Shown here piece by piece: positions 1-5,733 of a stretch of 6,355 nt of DNA (positions are counted from its first letter, which is position 1; each line of letters starts with the position of its first letter). The stretch spans positions 1 through 6,355 of the forward strand of contig CAYUYM010000195.1 of NCBI GenBank assembly GCA_964449305.1, given 5' to 3'. The notes beneath the pieces were generated by a model. That model did no database searches. It saw only the letters and a program-made list of their open reading frames with translations, and was not told the DNA's origin. Made by a program: the position numbers and the translations under genes. The DNA comes from CAYUYM01 sp964449305. GTDB taxonomy: Bacteria > Bacteroidota > Ignavibacteria > SZUA-365 > CAYQST01.

Positions 1-1
1 C

Positions 2-256
2 ATGACCAGCGACCATGACGATGGCACGATGACCTCCTTCCTCGACCTTCTGAACAAGGGGGTTGAGATTCTGCCAAGGAAGGCGCAGGGGGAATTGCTT
101 GTCCACCTCGAATACCTCCTGTTTCAGCAGACACTTCCGCGTGCCCGGAGCGCCGAGGAAGGCTGGAATCGGATGTCGCTGCATTCCGCCATCGATCCCC
201 CAACCGGGGATGATGACGAACCTGCTTCATGGTCCATCATCGGGGACTGGCAGTGA
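2..256 (+). CDS. Putative type II antitoxin, DUF2281-like (5' end uncertain)
   Basis: This is a small acidic protein of up to 84 residues, placed directly upstream of a MazF/PemK-like toxin gene. The stop codon TGA overlaps a GTG start of the next gene (bases 253-256), the coupling typical of antitoxin-toxin operons. Residues about 13-43 (LLNKGVEILPRKAQGELLVH and onward) have the 'leucine-rich helix, LP, helix ending in EYLL' pattern of DUF2281-type antitoxins. The C-terminus (DDEP near 71-74, ending GDWQ) resembles the short acidic tail that in such antitoxins wraps the toxin. The ATG at position 2 sits on the window edge, so the frame may continue upstream. A second in-frame ATG at 29 gives a 75-residue protein beginning MTSFLDLLNK, which matches the usual family start better. 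Neither has a clear ribosome binding site. Presumed role, by inference: binds and neutralises the downstream protein and may autorepress the operon. No DNA-binding domain such as AbrB or ribbon-helix-helix is recognisable. Family assignment is by pattern only. Confidence 0.6.
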   Translation: MTSDHDDGTMTSFLDLLNKGVEILPRKAQGELLVHLEYLLFQQTLPRARSAEEGWNRMSLHSAIDPPTGDDDEPASWSIIGDWQ

Positions 257-588
257 CGCAGGCGGGAGATGTGGTGCTGCTCCGATCAGACGAGGGGAGG
301 CGTGGATCGCAGCCGGTTGTGCTTCTTCGCCAGGTGTCGAGGGAAAAGGGTGACTGGCTTGCCTGTGCGGTGGAATGCCGTCAACGCCCGCCCATGAGCG
401 GCCTGTGGGAGCCGCTCCGTATCGCCTCCACACCGGAGGCCGCCGCGACGCCCGGCACGCCGTGCTTCGTGCGTCCATCACTTGTGGCAGTCGTCAGGGA
501 GGGCAGTGTCGCGGGGAGGATTGGAATTCTCGAGGCGGACCAGCTCATGCGCATCCGCATCCGGCTTGCCGGCTGGCTCAAGGAATGA
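253..588 (+). CDS. Divergent MazF/PemK-like toxin (type II toxin-antitoxin)
   Basis: With the GTG start at 253 this is a 111-residue protein. That start overlaps the antitoxin stop and has a GGGG stretch about 7 bases upstream; an ATG at 229 would add eight residues inside the antitoxin gene. The N-terminus has the first strand of the PemK/MazF barrel (AGDVVLL, residues 4-10), then a basic loop and a second strand (QPVVLL, 20-25). The C-terminal part (FVRPSLVAVVREGSVAGRIG, 72-91, then ILEADQLMRIRIRL) matches the MazF pattern of PS-V, a variable loop, a G-x-L turn and a final amphipathic helix. Length fits the family (about 105-120). Family members are ribosome-independent mRNA endoribonucleases. 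Oddities: the Arg of the usual R-P motif is replaced by Gln (SQP, 19-21), and no Thr is seen in the second catalytic position (AVECRQ, 39-44). Nuclease activity is therefore uncertain and it may be a diverged or inactive member. The gene ends 8 bp from the convergent YqaJ gene. Confidence 0.62.
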   Translation: MTQAGDVVLLRSDEGRRGSQPVVLLRQVSREKGDWLACAVECRQRPPMSGLWEPLRIASTPEAAATPGTPCFVRPSLVAVVREGSVAGRIGILEADQLMRIRIRLAGWLKE

Positions 589-596
589 TGGGAGGC

Positions 597-1202
597 TCAG
601 TCCTTCCGTGCATTCTTCCGGCGCAGTTCCTCCACCTCCAGCCAGAAGGTGTATTCGGTTTCCAGAAGCTGCGCAATGTACCCGTCGTCACGCTCCACCC
701 GGAGGCACAGCTCCTCGCGGTCCGGCAGATAGCAGAAGAAATCGATCTGCTGAAGCCCCGTGATGGCCAGAATGTGCTGAAGCTGCCCGTAGTAGTACCG
801 TGGCACCTGTCCTGATTCGGCGGTCCGACGATACACCCCCTCTCCGCATTTGATCTCGATCACACGTCTTCCATCGGCCGACAGCCCGTCCAGAGAAGCG
901 CGAAACCATGGCAGCTCCCTGCTCTGCAGGCAGATGGGATCCACGTCCACGTCATACAGTTGTTCGTACCGCGCACGCGCCTCGGGCTCGAGCATCGTCC
1001 CCCGCTCCATTGCGGGTGTCGTCTGCGTCGATCGGCCCTCCACCTTCTCGATCAGCAGTTGCAGACGCGTCTTCCAGGGATTCTCGCCCATGATCGCCGG
1101 CGCATCCGATGCGCCGATGCCCATGCTGCGCCATTCGAGCCATTCGGGGCTGCCCTGCTCGAGATCGACGATGAGATATGGCATGGGGTGGCGTTCCGTC
1201 AT
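597..1202 (-). CDS. YqaJ-family (lambda exonuclease-like) viral recombinase nuclease
   Basis: This 201-residue protein is a single YqaJ domain of the PD-(D/E)XK superfamily, the fold of lambda Red-alpha exonuclease. Visible landmarks in order: QGSPEWLEWR (16-25) with GIGASDAP (28-35), the conserved opening of YqaJ proteins; AMERG (64-68) with the acidic residue of the first helix; ASLDGL (102-107) with the metal-binding Asp105; VIEIKC (114-119) with Glu116 and Lys118, completing the D-x(10)-E-x-K core; and VPRYYYGQLQHILAITG (133-149), the conserved GQLQH helix. All expected catalytic residues are present, so it should be active. Family members degrade one strand of double-stranded DNA 5' to 3' and usually work with a RecT/Red-beta annealing protein, none of which is in the window. 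Start: the ATG at 1202 has GGAA about 8 bases upstream. An internal ATG (MPYLIVDLEQ, at 1184) also has GGAA upstream and is equally possible. Context suggests a phage-derived or domesticated orphan; its real role here is not shown. Confidence 0.9.
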   Translation of the reverse strand: MTERHPMPYLIVDLEQGSPEWLEWRSMGIGASDAPAIMGENPWKTRLQLLIEKVEGRSTQTTPAMERGTMLEPEARARYEQLYDVDVDPICLQSRELPWFRASLDGLSADGRRVIEIKCGEGVYRRTAESGQVPRYYYGQLQHILAITGLQQIDFFCYLPDREELCLRVERDDGYIAQLLETEYTFWLEVEELRRKNARKD

Positions 1203-1286
1203 TCAGGATTCCAGTCGTGGTTGTGGTCGGGTGATCATCTGGCCGGCGGCGGCGCTGTCTGCGGCGTCCATTCGTATCGCTGAATT

Positions 1287-1301
1287 CCGGCAGCATGCCG
1301 G
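1287..1301. repeat. Short GC-rich stem-loop in the intergenic gap
   Basis: CCGGCA-GCA-TGCCGG is a perfect 6-bp inverted repeat with a 3-base loop. It lies in the 158-bp gap between the end of the EEP gene (1361) and the start of the YqaJ gene (1202), both read on the minus strand. It may slow or stop transcription out of the EEP gene, but no T-run follows it in either direction, so it is not a standard intrinsic terminator. I see no gene, and no convincing promoter, in the rest of this gap (1203-1360). Confidence 0.3.
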
Positions 1302-1360
1302 GTGCGTGGCGCAACAACAAACGTAGCAATCATCCGCGTCAATTCCTCGGCCGCCGTCTG

Positions 1361-3124
1361 TCACCGACCGACCAGCATCATCGCGGTCGCGACGCGGTCG
1401 CCCACGCGGAGCTCCACGATGAGCACACCCCGTGCGATGCCATGCAGCACCACCGGGATGTCCTGGATGCCGGGTTCGAGGTGAAGCGCCGGGTTCCGGA
1501 CGACGATCCTCCCGTCGAGGCTGGACACGGTCAGCACCGCATCCGCGGAGCGGAGCGAGGAGACGCGCACCGTCGTTGCGCCGAGGAAGGGGTTGGGATG
1601 GTTGCCAATGATGGAGAAGGCCGGCACAGCCGGCGGGTCGGGGATTGCGGCAGGCGCGCTCATGTCAAGATCGATGACGTTGGGCAGGTGATCCGACGCG
1701 GTCTGTGAATCGCCTGCATTCAGTCCCATCCGCGCGAGCGCCTCAGTGGTCAGATCATCGGTCTGAAACACGAAGGCGTTCACCGGCTGCATGCCGTCGT
1801 GCGAATGCAGCACGTAGTCCAGCTTGCCCGAGGCGTAGGTGTTCGTCGCCTCGTACCAGGTGTAGGCATAGGGCGTGGAGACGTGCCGCGCGACGAGGTT
1901 GATCAGCGGCCGGCCACCCCAGTCGGGCGGGGCGGATGCGCCGAAGCGCGCAGTGTTCACGATCTCCCCGGTCAGAAGCGTCGTCAACTGCTGCGGCGAT
2001 CCCACAAGGTTGAAGTCGCCGAGGATGACGATCGGGGTGTTCATCGGCACGGGGAAGGCGGCACCCGTGAGCTTCATGTCGCGGAGAAAGGCGATGGTGG
2101 CGTCGGCCTCCAACTGTCGGTCATCGTCCGCATCGCAGCAGCGCAGGTGGGCGGAGATGACGAGGAGCCTGTGTCCACGCACGGGGTCGATGGTCACAAG
2201 CGATGCCGTCTCGCGATAGCGCTGGAGGATGGGGGTGGATCGCTCGATGGTGCAGGTGGTGGCGAGCACATTGCCGGAGTCGACGCGCACGGCGCTCCAG
2301 ACACGGCCGGGCGCCGGGGGAAGCGCCGCAGTGAGGAAGTCCCGCACGGCGGAGGCCTGCGTCTTGAAACACTCCTGGAAGGAGATGATGTCCGGTGCGA
2401 GCGCTGCGAGGATGCGGGCGATGATGGGCCGCCGCGTCGCGTTGAGCAGACCATCCTGCAGGATGTTCCAGTTCATGAGGCGCACCGTGCCGGGCCGGCG
2501 GTCTGTGTCGATGTGCGGCAGCGGGGGCAGATCCTCCGGCGTCATGTCCAGCTCCAGCCATCCGTTCGCATCGGGCATCCTGTCACCTTCCGCGGTGGCG
2601 TCGACGAGCTGCACACGTATCCCACGTCCCGGGGGAAAGAGCGGTGCTCCCTGGATCGTCGCCGAGCGGGACAGCGACATCTCGAACCGCGCGGCCATCA
2701 TCGTTGGGAGGGAATGCAGGGCGATGGCCGCATGCTTCACTGTCACGGGGCCGCTTTTCGCGAAGAAGCGCCCCTGTCGATCACCGAACGTCCAGCTCAG
2801 CTCGGCTCCCAGCCCCCCCACGGTGGTGCCGGTTGTCGCATTGGCGTCGGTGTCGATGTGAAGCGTGATGGCGTTGTCTTCCTGCAGAAGCACCTCGCTC
2901 GCCAGCGTGAAAGCGATGTACACGCGCTCACTGTCGCACCGCAGGGCGAGATCGGTGAAATCGATGCCCGAGGCGCCTGCGTCCCCGACGGGATCCTTGA
3001 CCGCAACCGGTGCTCCGGCCCAGTCGCGGAATGCCCCATCAATGATCACGCGCTCCTGCGCCCGACCAGGGTGCGCAAGGAAGAGGAACAGAAACAGGGT
3101 GGGGAGGAGACGGTGAACGGACAT
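1361..3124 (-). CDS. Secreted CBM9/DOMON-like + endonuclease/exonuclease/phosphatase protein with T9SS tail
   Basis: This is a 587-residue exported protein. The start at 3124 (MSVHRLLPTLFLFLFLAHPG) gives a classic signal peptide cut near RAQ-ER (22-24). Longer in-frame starts upstream would bury the signal and run into the promoter region. Residues about 25-200 form a beta-rich domain (VIIDGAFRDW, 26-35; a V-YIAFTLA strand, 68-75; HIDTDAN, 89-95) like CBM9/DOMON-type domains. Residues about 212-488 are a complete EEP (DNase I-like) domain: MNWN (217-220), DIISFQE (245-251, metal-binding Glu), SAHL (324-327, catalytic His), GDFN (369-372), KLDYV (434-438) and SDH (477-479). Residues about 502-587, starting FSIIGNHPNPF, are a T9SS type A sorting domain, implying transport across the outer membrane and surface attachment or release. 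EEP enzymes cleave phosphodiesters in DNA, RNA, phospholipids or phosphoinositides. The substrate cannot be read here; an extracellular nuclease for nutrient scavenging is the simplest inference. Unusual: a paired-cysteine acidic stretch (RCCDADDD, 328-335) directly after the catalytic His. Confidence 0.9.
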   Translation of the reverse strand: MSVHRLLPTLFLFLFLAHPGRAQERVIIDGAFRDWAGAPVAVKDPVGDAGASGIDFTDLALRCDSERVYIAFTLASEVLLQEDNAITLHIDTDANATTGTTVGGLGAELSWTFGDRQGRFFAKSGPVTVKHAAIALHSLPTMMAARFEMSLSRSATIQGAPLFPPGRGIRVQLVDATAEGDRMPDANGWLELDMTPEDLPPLPHIDTDRRPGTVRLMNWNILQDGLLNATRRPIIARILAALAPDIISFQECFKTQASAVRDFLTAALPPAPGRVWSAVRVDSGNVLATTCTIERSTPILQRYRETASLVTIDPVRGHRLLVISAHLRCCDADDDRQLEADATIAFLRDMKLTGAAFPVPMNTPIVILGDFNLVGSPQQLTTLLTGEIVNTARFGASAPPDWGGRPLINLVARHVSTPYAYTWYEATNTYASGKLDYVLHSHDGMQPVNAFVFQTDDLTTEALARMGLNAGDSQTASDHLPNVIDLDMSAPAAIPDPPAVPAFSIIGNHPNPFLGATTVRVSSLRSADAVLTVSSLDGRIVVRNPALHLEPGIQDIPVVLHGIARGVLIVELRVGDRVATAMMLVGR

Positions 3125-3143
3125 GACCTGGTGCGGGGATGGA

Positions 3144-3160
3144 ACTGTGCGGATCACAGT
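3144..3160. promoter_or_regulatory. Perfect inverted repeat, candidate operator
   Basis: ACTGTG-CGGAT-CACAGT is a perfect 6-bp inverted repeat with a 5-base spacer, 20 bp upstream of the EEP start codon. It overlaps the predicted -10 and start point of that gene's promoter, where a repressor would bind. The arms resemble CRP/FNR half sites (TGTG...CACA), but the spacing is three bases shorter than the CRP consensus, so that family is not indicated. The regulator is unknown. Confidence 0.4.
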
Positions 3161-3187
3161 ATACACACTTTTTCTCGATATTGTCCG
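3158..3187 (-). promoter_or_regulatory. Candidate sigma-70-like promoter for the EEP gene
   Basis: Read on the minus strand, CGGACA (-35, 4 of 6 matches to TTGACA, at 3182-3187) is followed after 18 bases by TATACT (-10, 5 of 6 matches to TATAAT, at 3158-3163). The stretch is the most AT-rich of the region. A start near 3151 would leave a short 5' leader before the ATG at 3124. No equally good promoter was found on the plus strand for the divergent thioredoxin-like gene, although its leader (3161-3323) must contain one if it is transcribed independently. Confidence 0.35.
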
Positions 3188-3323
3188 ATGCCGCACCGGG
3201 CGCATCTGCCATGAATCATGCGGGATGGAAACGCATCTCATGAAGGCCCACTGCGGGCATCGTCACACACGGTCACGATCATCTCCCGGCACGCTTCCAC
3301 CACCCCCCGGCAACGACACAAAC

Positions 3324-5027
3324 ATGAAGCATCACCACGGCCGACACCTTTCCCCCCTCCTCCTCATGCTCCTGCTCCTCTCCGGCGCACAGGCACAGGA
3401 GCAGTCCCGTCTCACCATCTCCGTCTTCGGCCATGATGGCCGGCCGCTCTCCCATGCCCATGCCACGCTCGTCGCACGACCGTGGACCACATCCGCGGAA
3501 CGCACCTGGAACGTGGACTTTGGTGCGGAGGGCATCGCCACGCTCACACTTCCACCAGGCCTGTATTCCATGCAGGTCTCCGGCCTGCATCACCGCGTCT
3601 CCGAAACACGGCACCTCCTCGTGGAGCAGGCGGAAGAGCAGCTCACCGTCACGCTCGCCCTGCCGGACTACGCCGATCCCTCCGATCGCCCGCTTTCGGT
3701 CCATGCCCGTTCGATGGATCCCGACATTCCGTGGGATACGTTGGCCGCCCTCTCACGCATGGCCCCGCTGCGCTTCCGTGCAGCCTTCCACAGCCCGCTC
3801 CCGCAGGTGCTGGTGGCGCTCAACGGCGTGGACGACAACCACCCCACCGCGCCTCCGGGGTTGCGCGACTACCGCATCGACGACAGGCTCGGGGAATGGT
3901 ATGGCGTGGTGACAGCGGTGAAGGGCATCGTGTCGCTGGACATCGACCTGCACGCGCTTCCCGGCCTCATCCCCGCGGCAACCACCACGCCGGTCACGGA
4001 GCGATGGAGCGGAGCGCCCCTGGACCGACCCGCGGCGCATGCGGCCGACGACGTCTTCTTCGATCCCGCCACATGCCGACGTGCCACCCTCTTCGACCGC
4101 TCCATCGCCACCGCGCTCGCACAGCTCGGGACAGCATCCGCGGACGGTGATGCGCAGCGCGCCATCCTCGTCGGCATCGCCGCACGTGCCGCCGCGGGCG
4201 ACACCGCCATGGCGACCCGGCTTGCTCCGGCAGCCGAGGCGCTCATCGTCGCGCTCGCACCGGACAGCCCCTGGTGGAACCTCGTGACGGATCTGCGCTT
4301 CCTCTGGCACGCCGACACGGCGCATGCCGCCGACCTGCTCGAACACTGCATCGGCAGGCATCCCGATGAGGCGGTGGTGCTGCGGGCGGCACGGGAACTC
4401 GTCGGCATGCTCACCGCGCGCAACGGCGCGGGCGACTCCCCGCGCGCCGTCCGCGTCATGACCACGGCCGTGTCACGCATCACCGATCCGGGGATGTCCA
4501 TCGCCCTCAAGTCCGGCTTCCCCGAGGTGGAATGGGTGGATGCCGCACACGACGCAGCGGAGGGCGGCGCAGTGCAGCTCATCCCCGTGCCCCGGCGGCG
4601 GACGTTGCCGGAGATTCTGCTTCCAGCCATCGATGCCACCGGAGGGCTCATCACGAACACCAGCATCGCAGGACATGTGACGCTCATGGATTTCTGGGCC
4701 ACATGGTGTGCCCCGTGCATCGCCGAGCTGCCCACCCTGAACGCGATCAACGAGCAGCACCAGCCGGGAGGACTCATCGTCATCAGCATCTCGCTCGACG
4801 CGTCATCGGATCTCGTCACCCGCTTCCGTCGAAAGCGCCATCCCATGCCCTGGCGGCATGCGCATCTGGAGGAGGGCTTCGGCAGCCTCGTGGTCAGCGC
4901 AATGGGTGTGGAGGGCATCCCGTGGATGGTGCTTGTCGACAGGCAGGGACGCATCGCCGCGGAAGGGCCCGATCTGCGCGGACAGGGATTGAAGAGTGCG
5001 GTGCATGCGTTGATGGAGGAGAAGTGA
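3324..5027 (+). CDS. Exported thioredoxin-like (TlpA/ResA-type) protein with N-terminal beta-sandwich
   Basis: This is a 567-residue protein. The start at 3324 (MKHHHGRHLSPLLLMLLLLS) supplies a signal peptide with likely cleavage after AQA (22-24). The frame is open upstream to 3123, but that extension has no family character and overlaps the divergent promoter. Residues about 28-112 form a beta-sandwich like carboxypeptidase-regulatory domains (LTISVFGHDGRPLSHAHATL, then LPPGLYSMQVSG). Residues about 155-215 look like a second beta region, and about 250-415 is Ala-rich and helical, possibly TPR-like. Residues about 425-567 are the thioredoxin fold: TLMDFWATWCAPC (453-465) with redox Cys462 and Cys465, LIVISISLD (484-492) and the cis-proline segment GIPWMVLVD (531-539). 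The active site is complete. TlpA/ResA proteins reduce or exchange disulfides in periplasmic partners, for example during cytochrome c maturation. The partner here is unknown, because no cytochrome or DsbD gene is in view. No T9SS tail, so a periplasmic location is likely. There is no clear Shine-Dalgarno. Confidence 0.88.
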   Translation: MKHHHGRHLSPLLLMLLLLSGAQAQEQSRLTISVFGHDGRPLSHAHATLVARPWTTSAERTWNVDFGAEGIATLTLPPGLYSMQVSGLHHRVSETRHLLVEQAEEQLTVTLALPDYADPSDRPLSVHARSMDPDIPWDTLAALSRMAPLRFRAAFHSPLPQVLVALNGVDDNHPTAPPGLRDYRIDDRLGEWYGVVTAVKGIVSLDIDLHALPGLIPAATTTPVTERWSGAPLDRPAAHAADDVFFDPATCRRATLFDRSIATALAQLGTASADGDAQRAILVGIAARAAAGDTAMATRLAPAAEALIVALAPDSPWWNLVTDLRFLWHADTAHAADLLEHCIGRHPDEAVVLRAARELVGMLTARNGAGDSPRAVRVMTTAVSRITDPGMSIALKSGFPEVEWVDAAHDAAEGGAVQLIPVPRRRTLPEILLPAIDATGGLITNTSIAGHVTLMDFWATWCAPCIAELPTLNAINEQHQPGGLIVISISLDASSDLVTRFRRKRHPMPWRHAHLEEGFGSLVVSAMGVEGIPWMVLVDRQGRIAAEGPDLRGQGLKSAVHALMEEK

Positions 5028-5074
5028 TCCGCGTGCAATGCCCCGTGCCGTGACGTGCAGGGAATTGTCGCCTC

Positions 5075-5110
5075 GTGGATGATGTTCTCCATGGTGGCAC
5101 ATCCATCCAC
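5075..5110 (+). promoter_or_regulatory. Long imperfect hairpin upstream of the flavin reductase gene
   Basis: GTGGATG-ATGT (5075-5085) pairs with ACAT-(C)-CATCCAC (5099-5110). This gives 11 base pairs with one bulged C around a 13-base loop that itself contains CCATGG. It ends 14 bases before the ATG at 5125, so in RNA it would sit next to the ribosome-landing site. No T-run follows, so it is not an intrinsic terminator of the upstream gene. A role in translation control or RNA processing is possible but not shown. Nothing else is recognised in the 97-bp gap. Confidence 0.3.
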
Positions 5111-5124
5111 ACGCCGGACCACTG

Positions 5125-5685
5125 ATGCAGCTGTTCTCCTCCACCAACCACGACATTCATCTCATCACCGCCCGCGACGGCGACCGCATGAACGGTCAGA
5201 TCGCCACGTGGATCATGCCCGCGACACTCGCACCGGAGCGTGGCAGGCTGGTGGTGGTGCTCTCACCAATGAATCACACGCACTCGCTGATCGAGGCCAC
5301 GGGGCGCTTCGCCGTGCAGATGCTCGCCGCTGAACAGCACGCCCTGCTGCCGCGTTTCGGGCTGCACTCCGGGCGCGATGTGGACAAGTTTGCCGGCATG
5401 GATCTCGCGTTCACTCCGCTGGGGCTGCCCCTGCTGCCCGATGGCTGCGGATGGGCGGAATGCGTCGTTGTCGCCGTGGTGGACACGGGCGATCGTCGCG
5501 TCTGCATCGCCGACGTGACCGCCGAGGGAGGCGGCAGTGGCACGCAGCCGCTGCGCAAGGCGGAGGCCTTCGCCTTACAGCTGCCTGATGTACGCGCACA
5601 GCTTCTGGAGAAGGCCCGGCAGGATGGGATCCGAAGCTCCACGCTGTGGAAGCCGCTCGAGCCTCGCGTGCCCGCGTCACGGTGA
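5125..5685 (+). CDS. Flavin reductase family protein (FMN-binding split barrel)
   Basis: This 186-residue protein matches the flavin-reductase-like (DIM6/NTAB) family of split-barrel FMN proteins. The N-terminal strand IHLITARDGDRMNGQIATWI (11-30) carries the N-G of the flavin-binding region. It is followed by the P-A-T-L-A-P turn (32-37), a hydrophobic strand (LVVVLSP, 42-48), NHTHSLIEATGRFAVQML (50-67) and the FGLHSGRDVDKFAG segment (78-91) that typically closes the flavin pocket. The rest (VVVAVVDTGDRRVCIADV, 114-131) is the barrel return. Family members reduce free flavin with NAD(P)H or bind FMN as electron carriers; the exact substrate cannot be read from sequence. The start at 5125 is the only reasonable one, since an in-frame stop lies at 5080. 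There is no signal peptide, so it is cytoplasmic. It lies 97 bp after the exported thioredoxin-like gene on the same strand and converges on ppk2 with a 48-bp gap. Confidence 0.85.
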   Translation: MQLFSSTNHDIHLITARDGDRMNGQIATWIMPATLAPERGRLVVVLSPMNHTHSLIEATGRFAVQMLAAEQHALLPRFGLHSGRDVDKFAGMDLAFTPLGLPLLPDGCGWAECVVVAVVDTGDRRVCIADVTAEGGGSGTQPLRKAEAFALQLPDVRAQLLEKARQDGIRSSTLWKPLEPRVPASR

Positions 5686-5692
5686 GCACGCC

Positions 5693-5706
5693 GCGCCCCG
5701 GGGCGC
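5693..5706. terminator. Perfect 14-bp palindrome between convergent genes, possible weak terminator
   Basis: GCGCCCCGGGGCGC is fully self-complementary. It starts 8 bp after the flavin reductase stop and lies in the 48-bp gap before the end of the oppositely oriented ppk2. As RNA it could form a 5-bp GC stem with a CCGG loop in either direction. The position suits a bidirectional terminator, but no T-run follows on either strand, so this is a weak call. Confidence 0.3.
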
Positions 5707-5733
5707 CACACCGCCTTCACTGCATGCGTGTCG

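Noticed and set aside
1098..1116. CGGCGCAT-CCG-ATGCGCCG inverted repeat, 8-bp arms
   Set aside because: It lies inside the YqaJ coding region exactly over the conserved GASDAPA motif, so codon constraint explains it adequately.
952..1329. Minus-strand open frame spanning the gap between the EEP and YqaJ genes
   Set aside because: Most of it overlaps the YqaJ gene in another frame, and its translation is Arg/Thr-rich with no motif. No separate small gene is supported in 1203-1360.
3144..3160. CRP/FNR binding site
   Set aside because: TGTG and CACA are separated by 5 bases, whereas CRP sites have 8 between these tetramers.
1799..3214. Long plus-strand open frame (471 codons) opposite the EEP gene
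   Set aside because: It is antisense to a gene with a signal peptide and complete EEP motifs. The translation is rich in Arg, Gly and His without domain pattern, as expected for a shadow in GC-rich DNA.
3123..3323. N-terminal extension of the thioredoxin-like frame up to 3123, and of the EEP frame up to 3241
   Set aside because: Both extensions cross the shared promoter region and would displace clear signal peptides. The internal starts at 3324 and 3124 are far better.
3869..5122. Long minus-strand open frame (417 codons) opposite the thioredoxin-like gene
   Set aside because: The translation is a Ser/Ala/Arg-rich run without recognisable motifs and lies antisense to the WCAPC thioredoxin gene.
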